From the NCBI GenBank assembly GCA_944474755.1, contig OX104124.1, positions 6,598,437 to 6,662,436 of the forward strand: a stretch of DNA of 64,000 bases. Reading direction: 5' to 3'. The position numbers and the translations under genes are program-made. Numbering within the stretch: the first letter of the stretch is position 1; each line of letters begins with the position of its first letter. Positions 23,442-34,952 of this stretch are shown here, piece after piece. The notes beneath the pieces were generated by a model. The model saw only the letters and a program-made list of their open reading frames with translations, had not been told where the DNA came from and made no database searches. This DNA comes from Limnoperna fortunei. Taxonomy: Eukaryota > Mollusca > Bivalvia > Mytilida > Modiolidae.

Positions 23442-23817
23442 TTAAAATTTAACTGTGAAGTCTTTTCCGTGAATTATATCTTTTCCGGAAGGCTGGTTAC
23501 TTAAATAACGATTAATTCCATGTCGGAGGCTTGTCAAACTTGATTTCTTATACAGTTCTCCATTTTCGGTACGGACTTCTGAGTAGAATTTTTTCAAAAT
23601 AGCATCGATTTGTTCATTTGGCAGGTCCTCGAAATCTTCGTCGTAATTTTTTTTCACGTAAATAACTTTTAAATGTCCTAATGCTAGTATCCGTGGCTCT
23701 CTTAGTATTTTTGGCATCTTTCTCTGTCAAAATCTTATTTAATTGTTCCTCATTGATAGTTGCAAATCGAGATTTCTGTCCTGCCGGCTCCATCGCAGCC
23801 ACTTCTGCCATTTGCAA
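23442..23817 (-). pseudogene. KIAA1958-like / Crypton-derived recombinase N-terminal fragment
   Basis: The minus strand from ATG at 23817 reads SRFATINEEQLNKIL, EKDAKNTKRATDTSIRTFKS and YLREK. After a one-base shift in a run of eight A (plus T at 23647-23654) it continues DEDFEDLPNEQIDAILKKF, YSEVRTENGELYKKSSLTSL, RHGINRYL and KDFTVKF, then stops. This is the SAM-like core-binding segment that begins KIAA1958/ZMYM/QRICH1-type proteins, which derive from Crypton tyrosine recombinases. The catalytic domain is absent. The frameshift is in a homopolymer, so a base-calling error cannot be excluded, but the early stop and missing C-terminus make it a fragment anyway. Confidence 0.7.
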
Positions 23818-23820
23818 ACG

Positions 23821-24066
23821 TTTCTAATGACCCGAACTTAATTTGTAAGAACGCATTTGATTGGACGAAATAAAAATAACGTCCAATCAAAAGCTACGTT
23901 TTATTTTAGTGTCTCTGCGTTTTCCCTTGATCTATTTTTGGGTACACGGTGCCAGTGATATGACATTTGTCCACCTCTCGCGCAAATTTGCGCGGTAGAC
24001 ATGAGGTTTGATCGGGAACATCGGCAAAGGATCTAAACCAATGAAAATGCTCAAATTTTCTAGTCA
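23821..24066. other. Non-coding, upstream of the Crypton-like fragment
   Basis: It contains an inverted pair GATTGGACG... / CGTCCAATC around 23860-23890, perhaps a small hairpin. No gene. Confidence 0.4.
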
Positions 24067-24069
24067 TTT

Positions 24070-24232
24070 AATAACATATCATATCATATCATATCATATC
24101 ATATCATATCATATCATATCATATCATATCTCATACCATATCATATCATATCATATCATATTTTATCATATCAAATCATAGCATATCATATCATATCATA
24201 TCATATATCATATCATATCATATCATAACTTA
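24070..24232. repeat. (ATATC)n microsatellite, array 2
   Basis: About thirty ATATC units with a few interruptions (CATACC, TTTTATC, AAATC). It ends near CATAACTTATTATATGACTA. Confidence 0.95.
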
Positions 24233-24696
24233 TTATATGACTAACATTTATCTTAATTTTGATTGGCCCAGGATATCATGAAAAGTATTATGCAGACAGT
24301 GTGATAACCTCAAAGTAGATAAAAATAGACCGATATAAAAGTTTTGACTTTTGAGTAGCTAAAAATAGAATATTATCACTTTTCAGTAGTTAAAAATAGA
24401 ATTCAACAATGGGAAACCAGCATTAATTTGACTGGTTGAATTAAAAACATCAGCCAATCAAAATCATTCTTTTAAAACATATTTTTATTTGCAACTGTCA
24501 ATGAACAGGAACTGTTTTTACCAATTTTTCATAATTGCTCTAATATAACTATAAATTTTAATTGGAAAATATGAATATTTCAATTTAAAATGTGATACCT
24601 TACTGTTGTTATTGTTGAAATAAATTTTTATTGTTATCCTTTTTTATTAAAGACTTCCAGTGTAAAGTAAAAATAGTCATATAATAAAACATTCAT
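24233..24696. other. AT-rich spacer between ATATC arrays
   Basis: It has repeated short phrases (GTAGATAAAAATAGA, GTAGCTAAAAATAGAAT, GTAGTTAAAAATAGAAT at 24316-24400), a degenerate ~45-bp tandem. No gene. Confidence 0.5.
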
Positions 24697-24830
24697 CGAC
24701 TTTTATATAGGTTAATACCTGGTTTTATCAACCCTGAAAAATAATATCCACACTCGCCGTTGGCTCGGTAGATATAATTTTTTCAGGGTTGATAAAACCA
24801 GGTATTAACCTATATCAAAGTCAATAAATG
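24697..24830. repeat. Second hairpin foldback beside (ATATC)n
   Basis: Left arm GACTTTTATATAGGTTAATA CC...CCTGAAAAAT and right arm TTTTTTCAGGGTTGATAAAA ...CCTATATCAAAGTC are near-perfect inverses with GCCGTTGGCTCGG in the centre. The (ATATC)n array follows directly at 24836. Confidence 0.88.
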
Positions 24831-24835
24831 TATAA

Positions 24836-24953
24836 TATCATATCATATCATATCATATCATATCATATCATATCATATCATATCATATCATATCATATCA
24901 TATATCATATCATATCATATATATCATATCATATCATATCATATCATATTATA
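24836..24953. repeat. (ATATC)n microsatellite, array 3
   Basis: About twenty-three units, with a TATATATC phase slip near 24902 and 24921. Confidence 0.95.
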
Positions 24954-24999
24954 TTATCTTAATTTTGAACAATATGTGTATTGTCTTCTTTGACAGTTT

Positions 25000-25430
25000 C
25001 ATCGGTGTTCGGTATTTGGTATTACCTTCATTTACTTGAACGCAACCATTTGTATACTGAATATTATTGCGCAAAAATCTGACTCTAATTGCTAAGACTA
25101 ATTTAACTCGCAAGATACCCGTTTGTGCCATACAGTACTTTTATTTGATATTTTTAGTCGCTGTTGCAACGTATTGCTAATACATTCACTACAACAGAAT
25201 AACACAGCAGATTTGGACAAAGAAGTATTTATCAACATTTTGCCACATTCTCACAAGTAAAGGACACAGAAACACTGACTTGTGAGGATGGTTCCGCTAT
25301 TTAAATTTTCTTTTGCTACGTGCTTGAGATGACTTATTTCCCACAACTTGCTAAATATTAGATTAAACATGTGTGGCCTTGTTATTCATGGTATATCTGC
25401 AGAATTTATAGTAAAATACGAAACTACTTA
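25000..25430. repeat. LRAT block leader segment, copy C
   Basis: Partner of 5100-5530 and 60655-60850 (GAATATTATT, ACTCGCA, GTGCCATACAGTACTTTTAT, AGATTAAACAT, TTTATAGTAAAATACGA). A remnant of the 14093 MITE end (ACACTGACTTGTGAGGATGG) sits at 25272-25291. Confidence 0.65.
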
Positions 25431-25564
25431 TTCTATGTCGGTGATTGTGTCTACTTTGTTTACCACGAACCCCTCAATAATAATGTAATTTGTGTTGCTT
25501 TTCAATACTGTCTGACGCATATTCATCGAAACCTTGAATTTGCAAACGTTGAAAACGTTAAAAA

Positions 25565-25795
25565 GGGAACCTCGGTGGCCTTATGTTTAATGTAGCTAGT
25601 AATCTAATTTTGATCACATGCCCGTAAACAATGTGCAGGGTGTGCGCGGCTCCAATTTTAATGGACATGATTGCCACTTTTCTTGGCGAAGATCGGGGAT
25701 TTTCACCGGTACTCTGGCTTCCTCTACAAATAAAAGCTAAACACTATGATGTAGCTAAAAAACTGCTGAACTGTTAAATCCTATTTAAACAAAGT
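25565..25795 (+). mobile_element. SINE, LRAT block C copy
   Basis: Head AACCTCGGTGGCC, central GGGATTTTCACCGG and CTCTGGCTTCCTCTAC, tail AATCCTATTTAAACAAAG. It shares the upstream context AACGTTAAAAAGGGAACC with the SINEs at 61401 and 54789, so it is one insertion older than the block duplications. Confidence 0.8.
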
Positions 25796-26062
25796 CGTCA
25801 CAACCAGATTTCAACATAAGCTAGTCGTTTTAAAGATATTTTTTTGTATACTGGAAGTTATTAATTAGAAAATTAACACGCAGATCTAAGAAAATACACC
25901 AATTACAACTCGGTAGTATGAATTCAGTCTTATGATACGTTATAGGTATGATGGCCGATCGGAAAAGACAAACAATTACGAACTCCAAATAAGAGAATAA
26001 AAATAAACGTAAACTATACAACAATACGATTTTACAATACAATTAATTTTATTGAAAATTGA

Positions 26063-26209
<147 letters not shown>

Positions 26210-27898
26210 ATATATACAACAGGCTTGACCACAGTCGCCACTCCACATTAAAAGTATTTACACCAATATTGCAAATGTATTGTCATTTGTTAAGCACTGT
26301 TAGTTTTGTACTATAAATCCAGTACACTAAATTATTTTTAATCAATAGGTAATACAAAATAATAAACAGCATATATACCAACGTATTTCTGACAAATCCT
26401 GTCTAACACAATACGTCGATTGTAAGATCAAATGAGGTTTCTACATGTTTTTTAGGTTATTATAGCTAGCCCAGCAATAACAGACAATAGTAAAAAAAAA
26501 CAGATTAAAAGTGTTTAGTATATTGTGTTGATTTAAGTTGACAAAAATAGTTAAGATCATTTTACCATTGAAATAGTATCGAAACCCAGAACTTAATTTA
26601 TCAGGCAAGTGCAGGAACAATGCTCTGATTTTAGTTTTTTTCATTTTCACTTCCACCGAAGATAAATTCTAAGACAACAGCCAACGCCCCTGCAACTGTA
26701 ATCCACTTCAGACCTGTTTCTACCTGCAAAATGCCAGTTAGTTTCACAATGACATATGTTTCTCATCCTATGAACAAAGTTATCCAAACTACACGCGATT
26801 TATCCTGGGTTTTTCATTAAATGTAAAACTTTGTAATTGAGTGTCATACATTTCTGATTAACTGCATTAAATCGCTCAATTGAATTTCATTTGTTGTTTA
26901 TTCTGTAAATTGTAATGTATTTGGTTAAATTTAATTTGATTTGTCATAATTTATTTGTACTTGATCGGTTTTACGCCGAATTAGTCATATCAGGAATATT
27001 CAGTAGGCAATAGAAACCTAAAATAACTGTATTTTGTATGAGAATGCCAGCACAAGATTAAGACAATTGGCAGAGCCTATCAGAGATTTGGTCCAATCTT
27101 ACCCTTGATTGTCTCTGATTTTCTTACCCTGCCCAGTTACCTATGCTAGAGTCTATTTTCAAATAGATGTGAATGGCGTAGTTTACTTCCATTATAATAT
27201 AAGGCGGAAAAACCGGATATGACCTAAAGACGTCTATATTATACAAACCGCCAAAAGAAAGAACCTTTGTGAGCACGAACATAGTCGCGCATAACATTGT
27301 TAATAAGTAAGCAAAATCCAGGGATCTAAAATGTCAAAATATGTATACAATAATAACGCAAACCCAATAAAAAACGTAGAATCACTGTAAGTTAATATAT
27401 TTTAAAGACAGATGGAGTAGATTTTATGTTTAACAAACCAAACAGAAAAGTATTTACCTGCTCTGACCAATTTCTATTATTACGACACCAAGACGCAAAA
27501 TGTTCGCAGTTGCCCAAAACGAAGTTGTAAGTTTAATGTCCTATTTTCCCTATGGCTCTTCTCTTAATTTCCTCTTTGGGTAGAGGTCTGCAAGTTAATA
27601 AATTTACACAAATTAACCAAGAATATACAGATCATAAAATGGCTTTGAGGTATGTTCTTCGGGGTTATTTAACAAACGGCAAACAATCCAACTTTATTTT
27701 ATATTAATTTATTTATTTATTGTTTTTTCATCTTGGTTTGTGGGAACTTTTGCAATATAAACATACGATTTAACTGAAAATGCAAATATACTATAGTTCT
27801 AAAATGCATATCACCGAGATTGGTTCACATACTGGAGTGGAAATTCCCTTAGTTAATACAGGTCGTATAGGATTTCATGATACAAAAATGTACTATAA

Positions 27899-28046
27899 AA
27901 CCATTATTATTATTTTTGTTTTTTTCATTACTATTTTGATGTTTATTGTATATACTTAGTAATATTGTTCTTGTAATAACTTTAAAGTAAAATTTATTGT
28001 AATCTCTTTTAAGAGGAAATAAAGTAATGAATGAATGAATGAATAT
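27899..28046 (+). mobile_element. LINE 3' tail inserted in LRAT-C intron 2
   Basis: An AT-rich tail ends in AGAGGAAATAAAGTAATGAATGAATGAATGAAT, a simple-repeat terminus typical of some LINEs. LRAT-A intron 2 (near 1240-1255) has the surrounding sequence (TACTATAAA ... ATACAGT) without it, so the insertion followed the duplication. Confidence 0.7.
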
Positions 28047-28578
28047 ACAGTCTGTATACACCAAACACTATCATAATTGAAATAATAATTTCAATCTTAC
28101 CTAAAACTCTTATCTTAATGGTTATTTTTCTTTGCCATGCTGTCTTTAGCAACACTCCAAAATGACTCCATCTTGACACACCCTCTGTCATTGTTGCTAC
28201 AGTTTTCAGAAGAAAACGAACCAAAGCCTGAAGAAATACCGTCTTTGGTTAAATGCACAATTTTTTCTTCTCCTGTAAAAAGGGCAAACAATTATAGAAT
28301 TTCTAATAGGAAACAGGAGATTGTTCCTTTCCTAACTTTCAAGCGTTTTACACACACATGGTTGTATTGTTTCGTCCCTTCTATTTGAAAAAAAAATAAA
28401 ATAACGGATTAAAGAATAAAATTAAGAGCACGATTATGTGTATTTTTGCAATTTAAAGACATTCATTGGTCCCAACTTTGTGATTTATGTGTTATATTAT
28501 ATTTTTTCCGACAAAATGATTGACTTACATTTGCAGCACAATAAAAGCATACGAATATGTTTATGCTTTATGTGTATT

Positions 28579-29416
28579 GTACTACATACCTACGTATACA
28601 CCCCAATGTGAGTAGTATCCTCTGGAAAATTGTACTACATACCTACATATACACCCCAATGTGAGTAGTATCCTCTAGGGAATTGTACTACATACCTACG
28701 TATACACCCCAGTGTGAGTAGTATCCTCTAGGGAATTCACTACGTATACACCCCTATGTGAGTAGTATCCTCTAGGGAATTCACTACGTATACACCCCAA
28801 TGTGAGAAGAATCCTCTGGGGAATTCACTACGTATACACCCCAATGTGAGTAGTATCCTCTAGGGAATTGTACTACATACCTACGTATACACCCCAGTGT
28901 GAGTAGTATCCTCTAGGGAATTCACTACGTATACACCCCAATGTGAGTAGTATCCTCTAGGGAATTCACTACGTATACACCCCAATGTGAGAAGAATCCT
29001 CTGGGGAATTCACTACGTATACACCCCAATGTGAGTAGTATCCTCTAGGGAATTGTACTACATACCTACGTATACACCCCAATGTGAGTAGTATCCTCTG
29101 GAAAATTGTACTACATACCTACATATACACCCCAATGTGAGTAGTATCCTCTAGGGAATTGTACTACATACCTACGTATACACCCCAGTGTGAGTAGTAT
29201 CCTCTAGGGAATTCACTACGTATACACCCCAATGTGAGTAGTATCCTCTAGGGAATTGTACTACATACCTACGTATACACCCCAGTGTGAGTAGTATCCT
29301 CTAGGGAATTGTACTACATACTTACGTATACACCCCAATGTGAGTAGTATCCTCTAGGGAATTGTACTACATACCTACGAATACACCCCAATGTGAGTAG
29401 AATCCTCGGGGGAATA
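28579..29416. repeat. Minisatellite built from LRAT exon 1: 17 units carrying the catalytic motif
   Basis: Ten units of 53 bp and seven of 44 bp. On the minus strand every unit reads GGATACTACTCACATTGGGG TGTATACGTAG, i.e. the exon 1 codons for RG-YYSHWGVYV. The 53-bp units also retain the splice donor (GTAGGTATGTAGTACAATT); the 44-bp units lack it. The rightmost unit is the real exon end (donor at 29374). A higher-order pattern is visible: units 1-3 recur as 11-13, and a 44-bp unit with GAGAAGAATCC occurs twice in the same context. Confidence 0.95.
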
Positions 29417-29513
29417 CAACCAAATCTCCCTCTTCTAAATCTTTTAGCACCGTTTCATTGTGTCGCCGCAAGAGCACCTGATTCATCTTGATATTATGGT
29501 TAGTTGAATACTT

Positions 29514-31052
29514 CTGCAGAAATTTTAAAAGTTAGAAAGTCATTAATATGTATTAGTTTGAATGATTTCTTCTAGAAGGAAAAACTATCTGCGTCAGTTT
29601 AAAAAGTAATGAAATTTAAGCACCATTTTATTCAGCTTAAGTTAATGATACAAAACTGAGAAACGAAGCAAAAATTCATGGATTGAATAAGCAAGATAAG
29701 ATGCGTTTATGGGGTATTATTTTCGTTCCTGGCAACAACTTTGTGTTGTGAATTCATGTAAATCTGGTGACGTCATTTCCATATAAGTGTAAAAGAACGG
29801 ATTTCTGCTTATTCCATTCCCTCAATAATTTTTTTGTTTGTTATCTTGTTATTCATATAACTGAAATACTCCTGATTGGAAGGATGCTCACGTCTCTATT
29901 ATGTCTAAGTTTTCATGTTAGATGGGAAGAAAATGAAGTATATATCATTCTTATTGCATCATAAAGCGCCACCAGCACCCGGTTATTTTTTATATTGATC
30001 CGAAAAGTCACAATATGTATGCGTTATCTGTCTTCTTTTGTCACTAATATACTAATTATTACAGACAATGATTTTTTTCTTGAATTCTCTATTTATAATA
30101 TATAGATTTTTTTAAAAACCTTTCAATGTAAACAGTAGTTTCTTTTATCGATAATAGAATGTGAGCTTTATAGGCAAAATATTTTCTGTTGTTTGTTGTT
30201 CTTGATTTAAGGGGAAGATTTTGTTATTGTTTGTCCTTTCTTTGGTTAAATAAATTGTGAGGTTTCTGTTATCAATTTGTTGATCAGTATGTGGTATTTT
30301 TCACACTTGAGATCGCAGACATTCTTAGCTAACTTTTGTCACTATTCTAATTTGTTACATCACAGCGCTTAAGAATACATGACTGTGTAAGAAGTAAACA
30401 ATTATTTAGTTTTTAAACAAAGTGATAAAAAACAATTACGTGACCCTCTTTTTTATTTTCTCTTGTTGGTCTGTGACAGAGAATTAGATTTGTGAAAACA
30501 TGTAAACTGGACACTGTTAGTAAAACTTGTCATTTCTACACAATACTTCGAAATATATCACTTTATTATATGAACAATAATGTAGCTCCTTTGATTTTTT
30601 TTTATCTCTTCAGAGCTACAAAATATTCCAAGGGAATTCTATTATTGTATCTTCACTATACTCTTGTGAATACTACTTCTATCACGAAATGATTTTCTGA
30701 AAATCTGTCAGTAGTTAATTTTATGTTTAAAAAAGTAAATACATCACAGTAATAAACATGTTTGTATCTTTATGCCAGCCCATAATATTATAGTTTTATA
30801 AATGACTTTCAACGTATATTGTTAAAGCATAAATCCGTATATTTTATAGAATTAAATGAAAACTAGAAAAACGTTTAACATTTATTGCTCATGCAAATAT
30901 AAAACAAAGAACATAAATACAAAGCATTAAAAAGCATCTGTTCCTTTATGTATGTGTAGCTTGTTAATATAGTTTAATCGTTGACAATACCGGAAAGATT
31001 TCAAACTGTGCACATCAAAAACACGTACAAAAACGACTATATGGTAACATAC
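29514..31052. other. Intergenic, upstream of LRAT-C
   Basis: Positions 29570-29600 match the 5' flank of the other LRAT copies (TCTAGAAGGA...CTGCGTCAG). The rest is AT-rich without a recognisable gene; parts resemble 2170-2990 (for instance GTAATAAACATGTTTGTATC at 2960 and 30750), the equivalent upstream region of LRAT-A. Confidence 0.5.
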
Positions 31053-31347
31053 ATATTTTTATCCTGCAACCGTTACATTTGCTGTACAATAAAGGTAGCC
31101 GAATAATTTTTTGCTTTATTCGGCAGTGCCGAATAAAGTCTCCTGGTACCCTTGTCTCCACTTCTAACGATATTTAGCATTCTGTTCTGGTTTACGACGT
31201 GTTGTCGAATACAATACTTGTTTGTGACGTCAGGCTATCATTTAAAAACGCGCGGAAAATTTCACGTCAGAAATCAGCTAAAAGTGCAAATTTTTCATGT
31301 TTTTCGTCGCTGTAAAATGTATTTTAGATTTGCAGGATAAAAACAAT
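31053..31347. mobile_element. Short element with ATTTTTATCCTGCA ends
   Basis: The left end ATTTTTATCCTGCA (31055) and right end TGCAGGATAAAAACAAT (31331) are inverted copies. An internal palindrome TTTATTCGGCAGTGCCGAATAAA lies at ~31112. A related inverted piece occurs at 45118-45195 (GTGCAGGATAAAAACCCATT), and part of the interior at 6925-7010. Confidence 0.55.
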
Positions 31348-33699
31348 ATTCGTACAGTGTCCGAAAATATAAAGTTTATTTATACTCGCCGCTAAACAGG
31401 TAATAAACATTTTGCGTGGAATTTTCGTTACAAAATGGACGCTGTACGAAAAATCAATATTTTTAACTCGGACTTATATTATATATTTTTGAAGACGTTG
31501 TTTTACTTGGTGTAATTGTTTATTCTGGGTTGCTTTTCAAAAAATAGCAAAGACATCGATCGATCAACAAAAGCCGAAAGAGACAATTCAAATCTGAATA
31601 TAAACAAACTTATACGACGCAAAAAAAAAAAAAAAAAAAAAACCGAAGTGAGTTACTCAGCTTAAAAATACAAAATCAAAATGTTTCTAGAGTTGTAAGG
31701 AAGCACAAACCAGTAAGCCAAAGCCGCCATTCAAAAAAGCGAGAATATATTACCTTTGAATTGTTATGACGTGCGCGACGTGCAGTTGTTACAAATGCCT
31801 GCAAAATGGATGAAAAGGGGTAAACATGGTTAAAATTCGCAATTTCACATTTTAGATCGATTCTGAAAATAGATGTTTGCGCCGAAAAATATCAAAGCAA
31901 GCAAACAGCATGTAGAAACCATTCATTGAACTTTTAATGTATCTCTGATCGTATAAAAAATTATCATTTGACATTTGTGCAACAAGTAAAAACATATTTA
32001 ACAAATAGTGACAGTTTTACCGTTTAGTTGTGGGGTACTTGAGTAGATCAACGTTCCATCGGAACAGTCCGTACAATAACTGAACAAATTTTGCCACTTT
32101 CTGCCAACCAGGTATACCAAAGCGCCTCTATAAATTGCTATAGCAGAGTCCAGGAATTACCAACCACTATCAACCTTTCGACCAGGGCATTATGTTAAAA
32201 ATGCGTAGGGCTTTAAAACTTCTTAAGAGCAACCTGTTTTCTGTGTGTTGTAGTTTGCAACTGAGAGAAAAATCGGCCACAACAATAATTAAGTTACACA
32301 AAGAATTTGGATACATAAGAAATAACTCTGTGATTTGGTGAGAGGTTGTGTTATGGTACACACGTGTACTCATTTACACGTAATGAGAATTAATGTTGAT
32401 ATATACGATTTTTATGTGTACTTTGTGAAAATGTTATTTTGTATTTAGTATATACTCGTCTAGTTTTGAAATATGCTTGTTACGTAGTCACATGCAAAAA
32501 TGCCACGCATGCGACACATGTATGATTCACACGTGTTTGAGACGGAAAAGGTCACACATGTACACATGCGTTGGAAGACGCATGTACACATTCGTTGGAA
32601 AACGCATGTACACATGCGTTGGAAAACAAGTGACACGCCTGTGTTTCATATATAGAAGTTCACACATTATATGTGACACATGTTTGACCTAAATAATAGT
32701 TTCGAGTAGAAATACCCTTAAAATAATTTCTTTTCTATCTTTTTAGAACATAACAAATAGCTCTTGCTATGCTTGACAAATTCTATAGTTAACAAAAAAT
32801 AAAAATCGCAAAAGTCTGGCTTGCGAAGCACGTGCCTTAATAAATAGGGAATCTTGGAAGTAGGTTTCGTGTTTCTGTATTAAAATGTTGGAGAAGTTAA
32901 TTACACAAAGTAGGCATCGTCTTCTGGAAATGTTCTTCATTCCTTTTTGTCAATTCTGAGTATCTTTACTCTAAAATGTTTATGTTCCCAAAGCGATGTT
33001 TCAAAATGGGGACCTTAAAAATGGAAAACAATTTTCGCAGATAAGTGACAATGCAGGTTGATTTATTGGTGTATTTCATATTTTGTTATCTATATTATCA
33101 AACACGTGTATGCACTTAACAGAAGGGAGTCTCAGGAAAATGTGGGTGAACTCGGGTACTTGGAAGAGCAAGGAGTTCCTCCTGTTGCAACCCACCTGTC
33201 ATGTCGCAGGCAGTCTTGTCCAGTAAAGGAAGATACTGATACTACATAAACTAAGAGAAACCAAGATCTGTACTCATTTGTGAGGCAGACATCATACATA
33301 TGTTTATAAGTACATGACGTCTTTCATAAAATTCTTCAATGAAGACAACAACCTGTGAGGAACACATTTACCAGTTTCGACGGAATCAAATAGCTCAATG
33401 AAGAAAATCGTTGTATTCTCTTCAATATCTGGAATTACGTATCAGTTGAGAAACCATATTGTATTATCCATACAACTTGATAGATTTGTGTTGGGGATGG
33501 AAAAACAATTATTTATTTTGAAAGTCAGTCGCGTGTTCGCTGATTTATTTTCTACACTAGCTACATTTACAGCCCTCACAAAAAAACCTACATTTACGTA
33601 AAGAAAGTATTATTGTTCCTGTTTACGTGTACATGTATCATACATAGATAATGAATCTTACTCAAAACAAGAATCATTGTTTTAAAAATTTCCCAGACT
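31348..33699. other. Intergenic, no gene; poly(A) and small palindromic repeats
   Basis: A run of about 22 A lies at 31621-31642. Positions 32486-32690 hold three ~26-bp units of ACGCATGTACACATGCGTTGGAAA in a stretch rich in ACATGT palindromes. Open frames (32477, 33058, 33398) show no domain. Confidence 0.45.
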
Positions 33700-33966
33700 T
33701 AAACTTTCTTTTAAATAATACCTCATACCACATATTAAAGTTGACTTCCTCCTTCATATCAGATGGGTTAAATATGAGGAAATGCCATGTTAATTTACCT
33801 GTATAATAAATAAGTATTATCCATATTACATTTTATTATAATAGTAACCCTACTGTATGGGTTGTAATTTCAATTTTGTATCCAATTATTGTCATATGCC
33901 TTAACCATTTAGTGTAGATGAGTTTGAGCCAATAAAATTATTTGTATTTGTATTTGTATTTGTATA
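33700..33966 (+). mobile_element. LINE 3' end with (TTTGTA)n tail
   Basis: AT-rich 3'-UTR-like sequence ends in GAGCCAATAAAATTATTTG followed by repeated TATTTG units, a characteristic 3' terminus of CR1-like LINEs. No coding part is attached. Confidence 0.6.
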
Positions 33967-34018
33967 ACCCCGAAGTCACATAGCCAGTACCGTAATCAAT
34001 TAAAATTGTAATAGGGAT

Positions 34019-34075
34019 AATAATAATAATAATAATAATAATTATAATTATAATTATAATTATAATTATCATTAT
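34019..34075. repeat. (TAA)n / (TTATAA)n microsatellite
   Basis: TAATAATAA changes to TTATAATTATAATTATAA over about 55 bp. Confidence 0.9.
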
Positions 34076-34149
34076 TAGTATTAGTATTAATATAATGTTT
34101 CTAGTTTACCGATTATTGACACCAGTAACTGTATTCAATAATCACTATT

Positions 34150-34880
34150 TGAACCCATCCAAACAATATTGCTAGTAGGTTTGGTTTCGATTAGTTAACC
34201 GGTTTCAGAGAAGAAGCCCTTTAAACTTTTTCCTTCAGGGTCTTATATTAAACTAAGTCCTGTGGCCATTTTGATTTTCTAATTGGCATAAAACTTAAAC
34301 TTTATAAAGGACCATCAAACACATATTTGGTATAAGTTTTGTTTTGATTGGTTAACCGATTTTAGAGAAAAAGCCATTTTTAACTTTTTTCCTATAGGAT
34401 CCAATGTTAATCCAAGCCCTGTGGTGATGACCATTTTGAATTTTCGATTGGGATGAAAAAAATAATCTTTATAGAGGACTATCCAAACAATATTGCTAGT
34501 AAGTTTTGTTTCCATTGGTTAACTGGTTTCATAGAAGAAGCCTTTTAAAACTTTTTCCAATAGGGTCGTATGTTAAACTAAGTCCTGCGGTGGCGGCCAT
34601 TTTGAAATTCCAATTGGGATGAAAACATAAACATTATAGATATTATAGAGGACCATTCAACCAATATTGCTAGAAAGTTTTGTTTCCATTGTTTAACCAG
34701 TTTCAGAGAAGAAACCTATTAAAACTTTTTCCCATAGGGTCCTTTGTTAAACTAAGTCCTTTGGTGGCGGCCATATTAATTTTCCAATCCAAATAAAAAA
34801 CACAAACTTTCTAAAGGTCCATCCAATGAACATTATGGCCAAGTTTGGTCTCAACTGGCCAAGTGGTTTCAGAGAAGAAG
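34150..34880. repeat. Tandem ~170-bp repeat, about four units
   Basis: Each unit contains CCAAACAATATTGCTAGTA, TTGGTTAACCGGTTTCAGAG, AAGAAGCC, CTTTTTCC, ACTAAGTCCTGTGG and GGCCATTTTG. Diverged relatives lie at 19550-20225. The last unit runs into CAGACGCCGACGGACGCAAAG. Confidence 0.9.
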
Positions 34881-34952
34881 ATGAAAATGTAAAAAGTTAA
34901 CAGACGCCGACGGACGCAAAGTAATGACAATAGCTCACATCTAAAACTATAC

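Larger units (their letters stand above)
26631..29486 (-). pseudogene. LRAT-C: four-exon LRAT-domain gene with two premature TAA codons
   Basis: Exons on the minus strand: 29375-29513 (ATG 29486-29484), 28101-28272, 27458-27587, 26631-26723. All splice signals and phases agree with LRAT-B, and exon lengths keep frame. It encodes MNQVLLRRHNETVLKDLEEG, SHWGVFVG, IVHLTKDG, NCEHFASWC and a C-terminal membrane segment (WITVAGALAVVLEFIF). Exon 2 has six extra codons (NCSNND region) compared with LRAT-A. Stops: TAA at 28117-28115 where LRAT-A has TAC (Tyr), and TAA at 27535-27533 where LRAT-A has TAC. Catalytic residues are otherwise all present. Intron 1 next to exon 1 is a minisatellite made of exon 1 sequence, and intron 2 carries a LINE tail. 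A minus-strand exon-like stretch at 31800-31756 (TTTTGCAG to GTAATA) might be a 5' exon; this is speculative. Confidence 0.85.

Noticed and set aside
28579..29416. CRISPR-like direct repeat array
   Set aside because: Units are contiguous with no unique spacers, and the sequence is derived from a eukaryotic exon.
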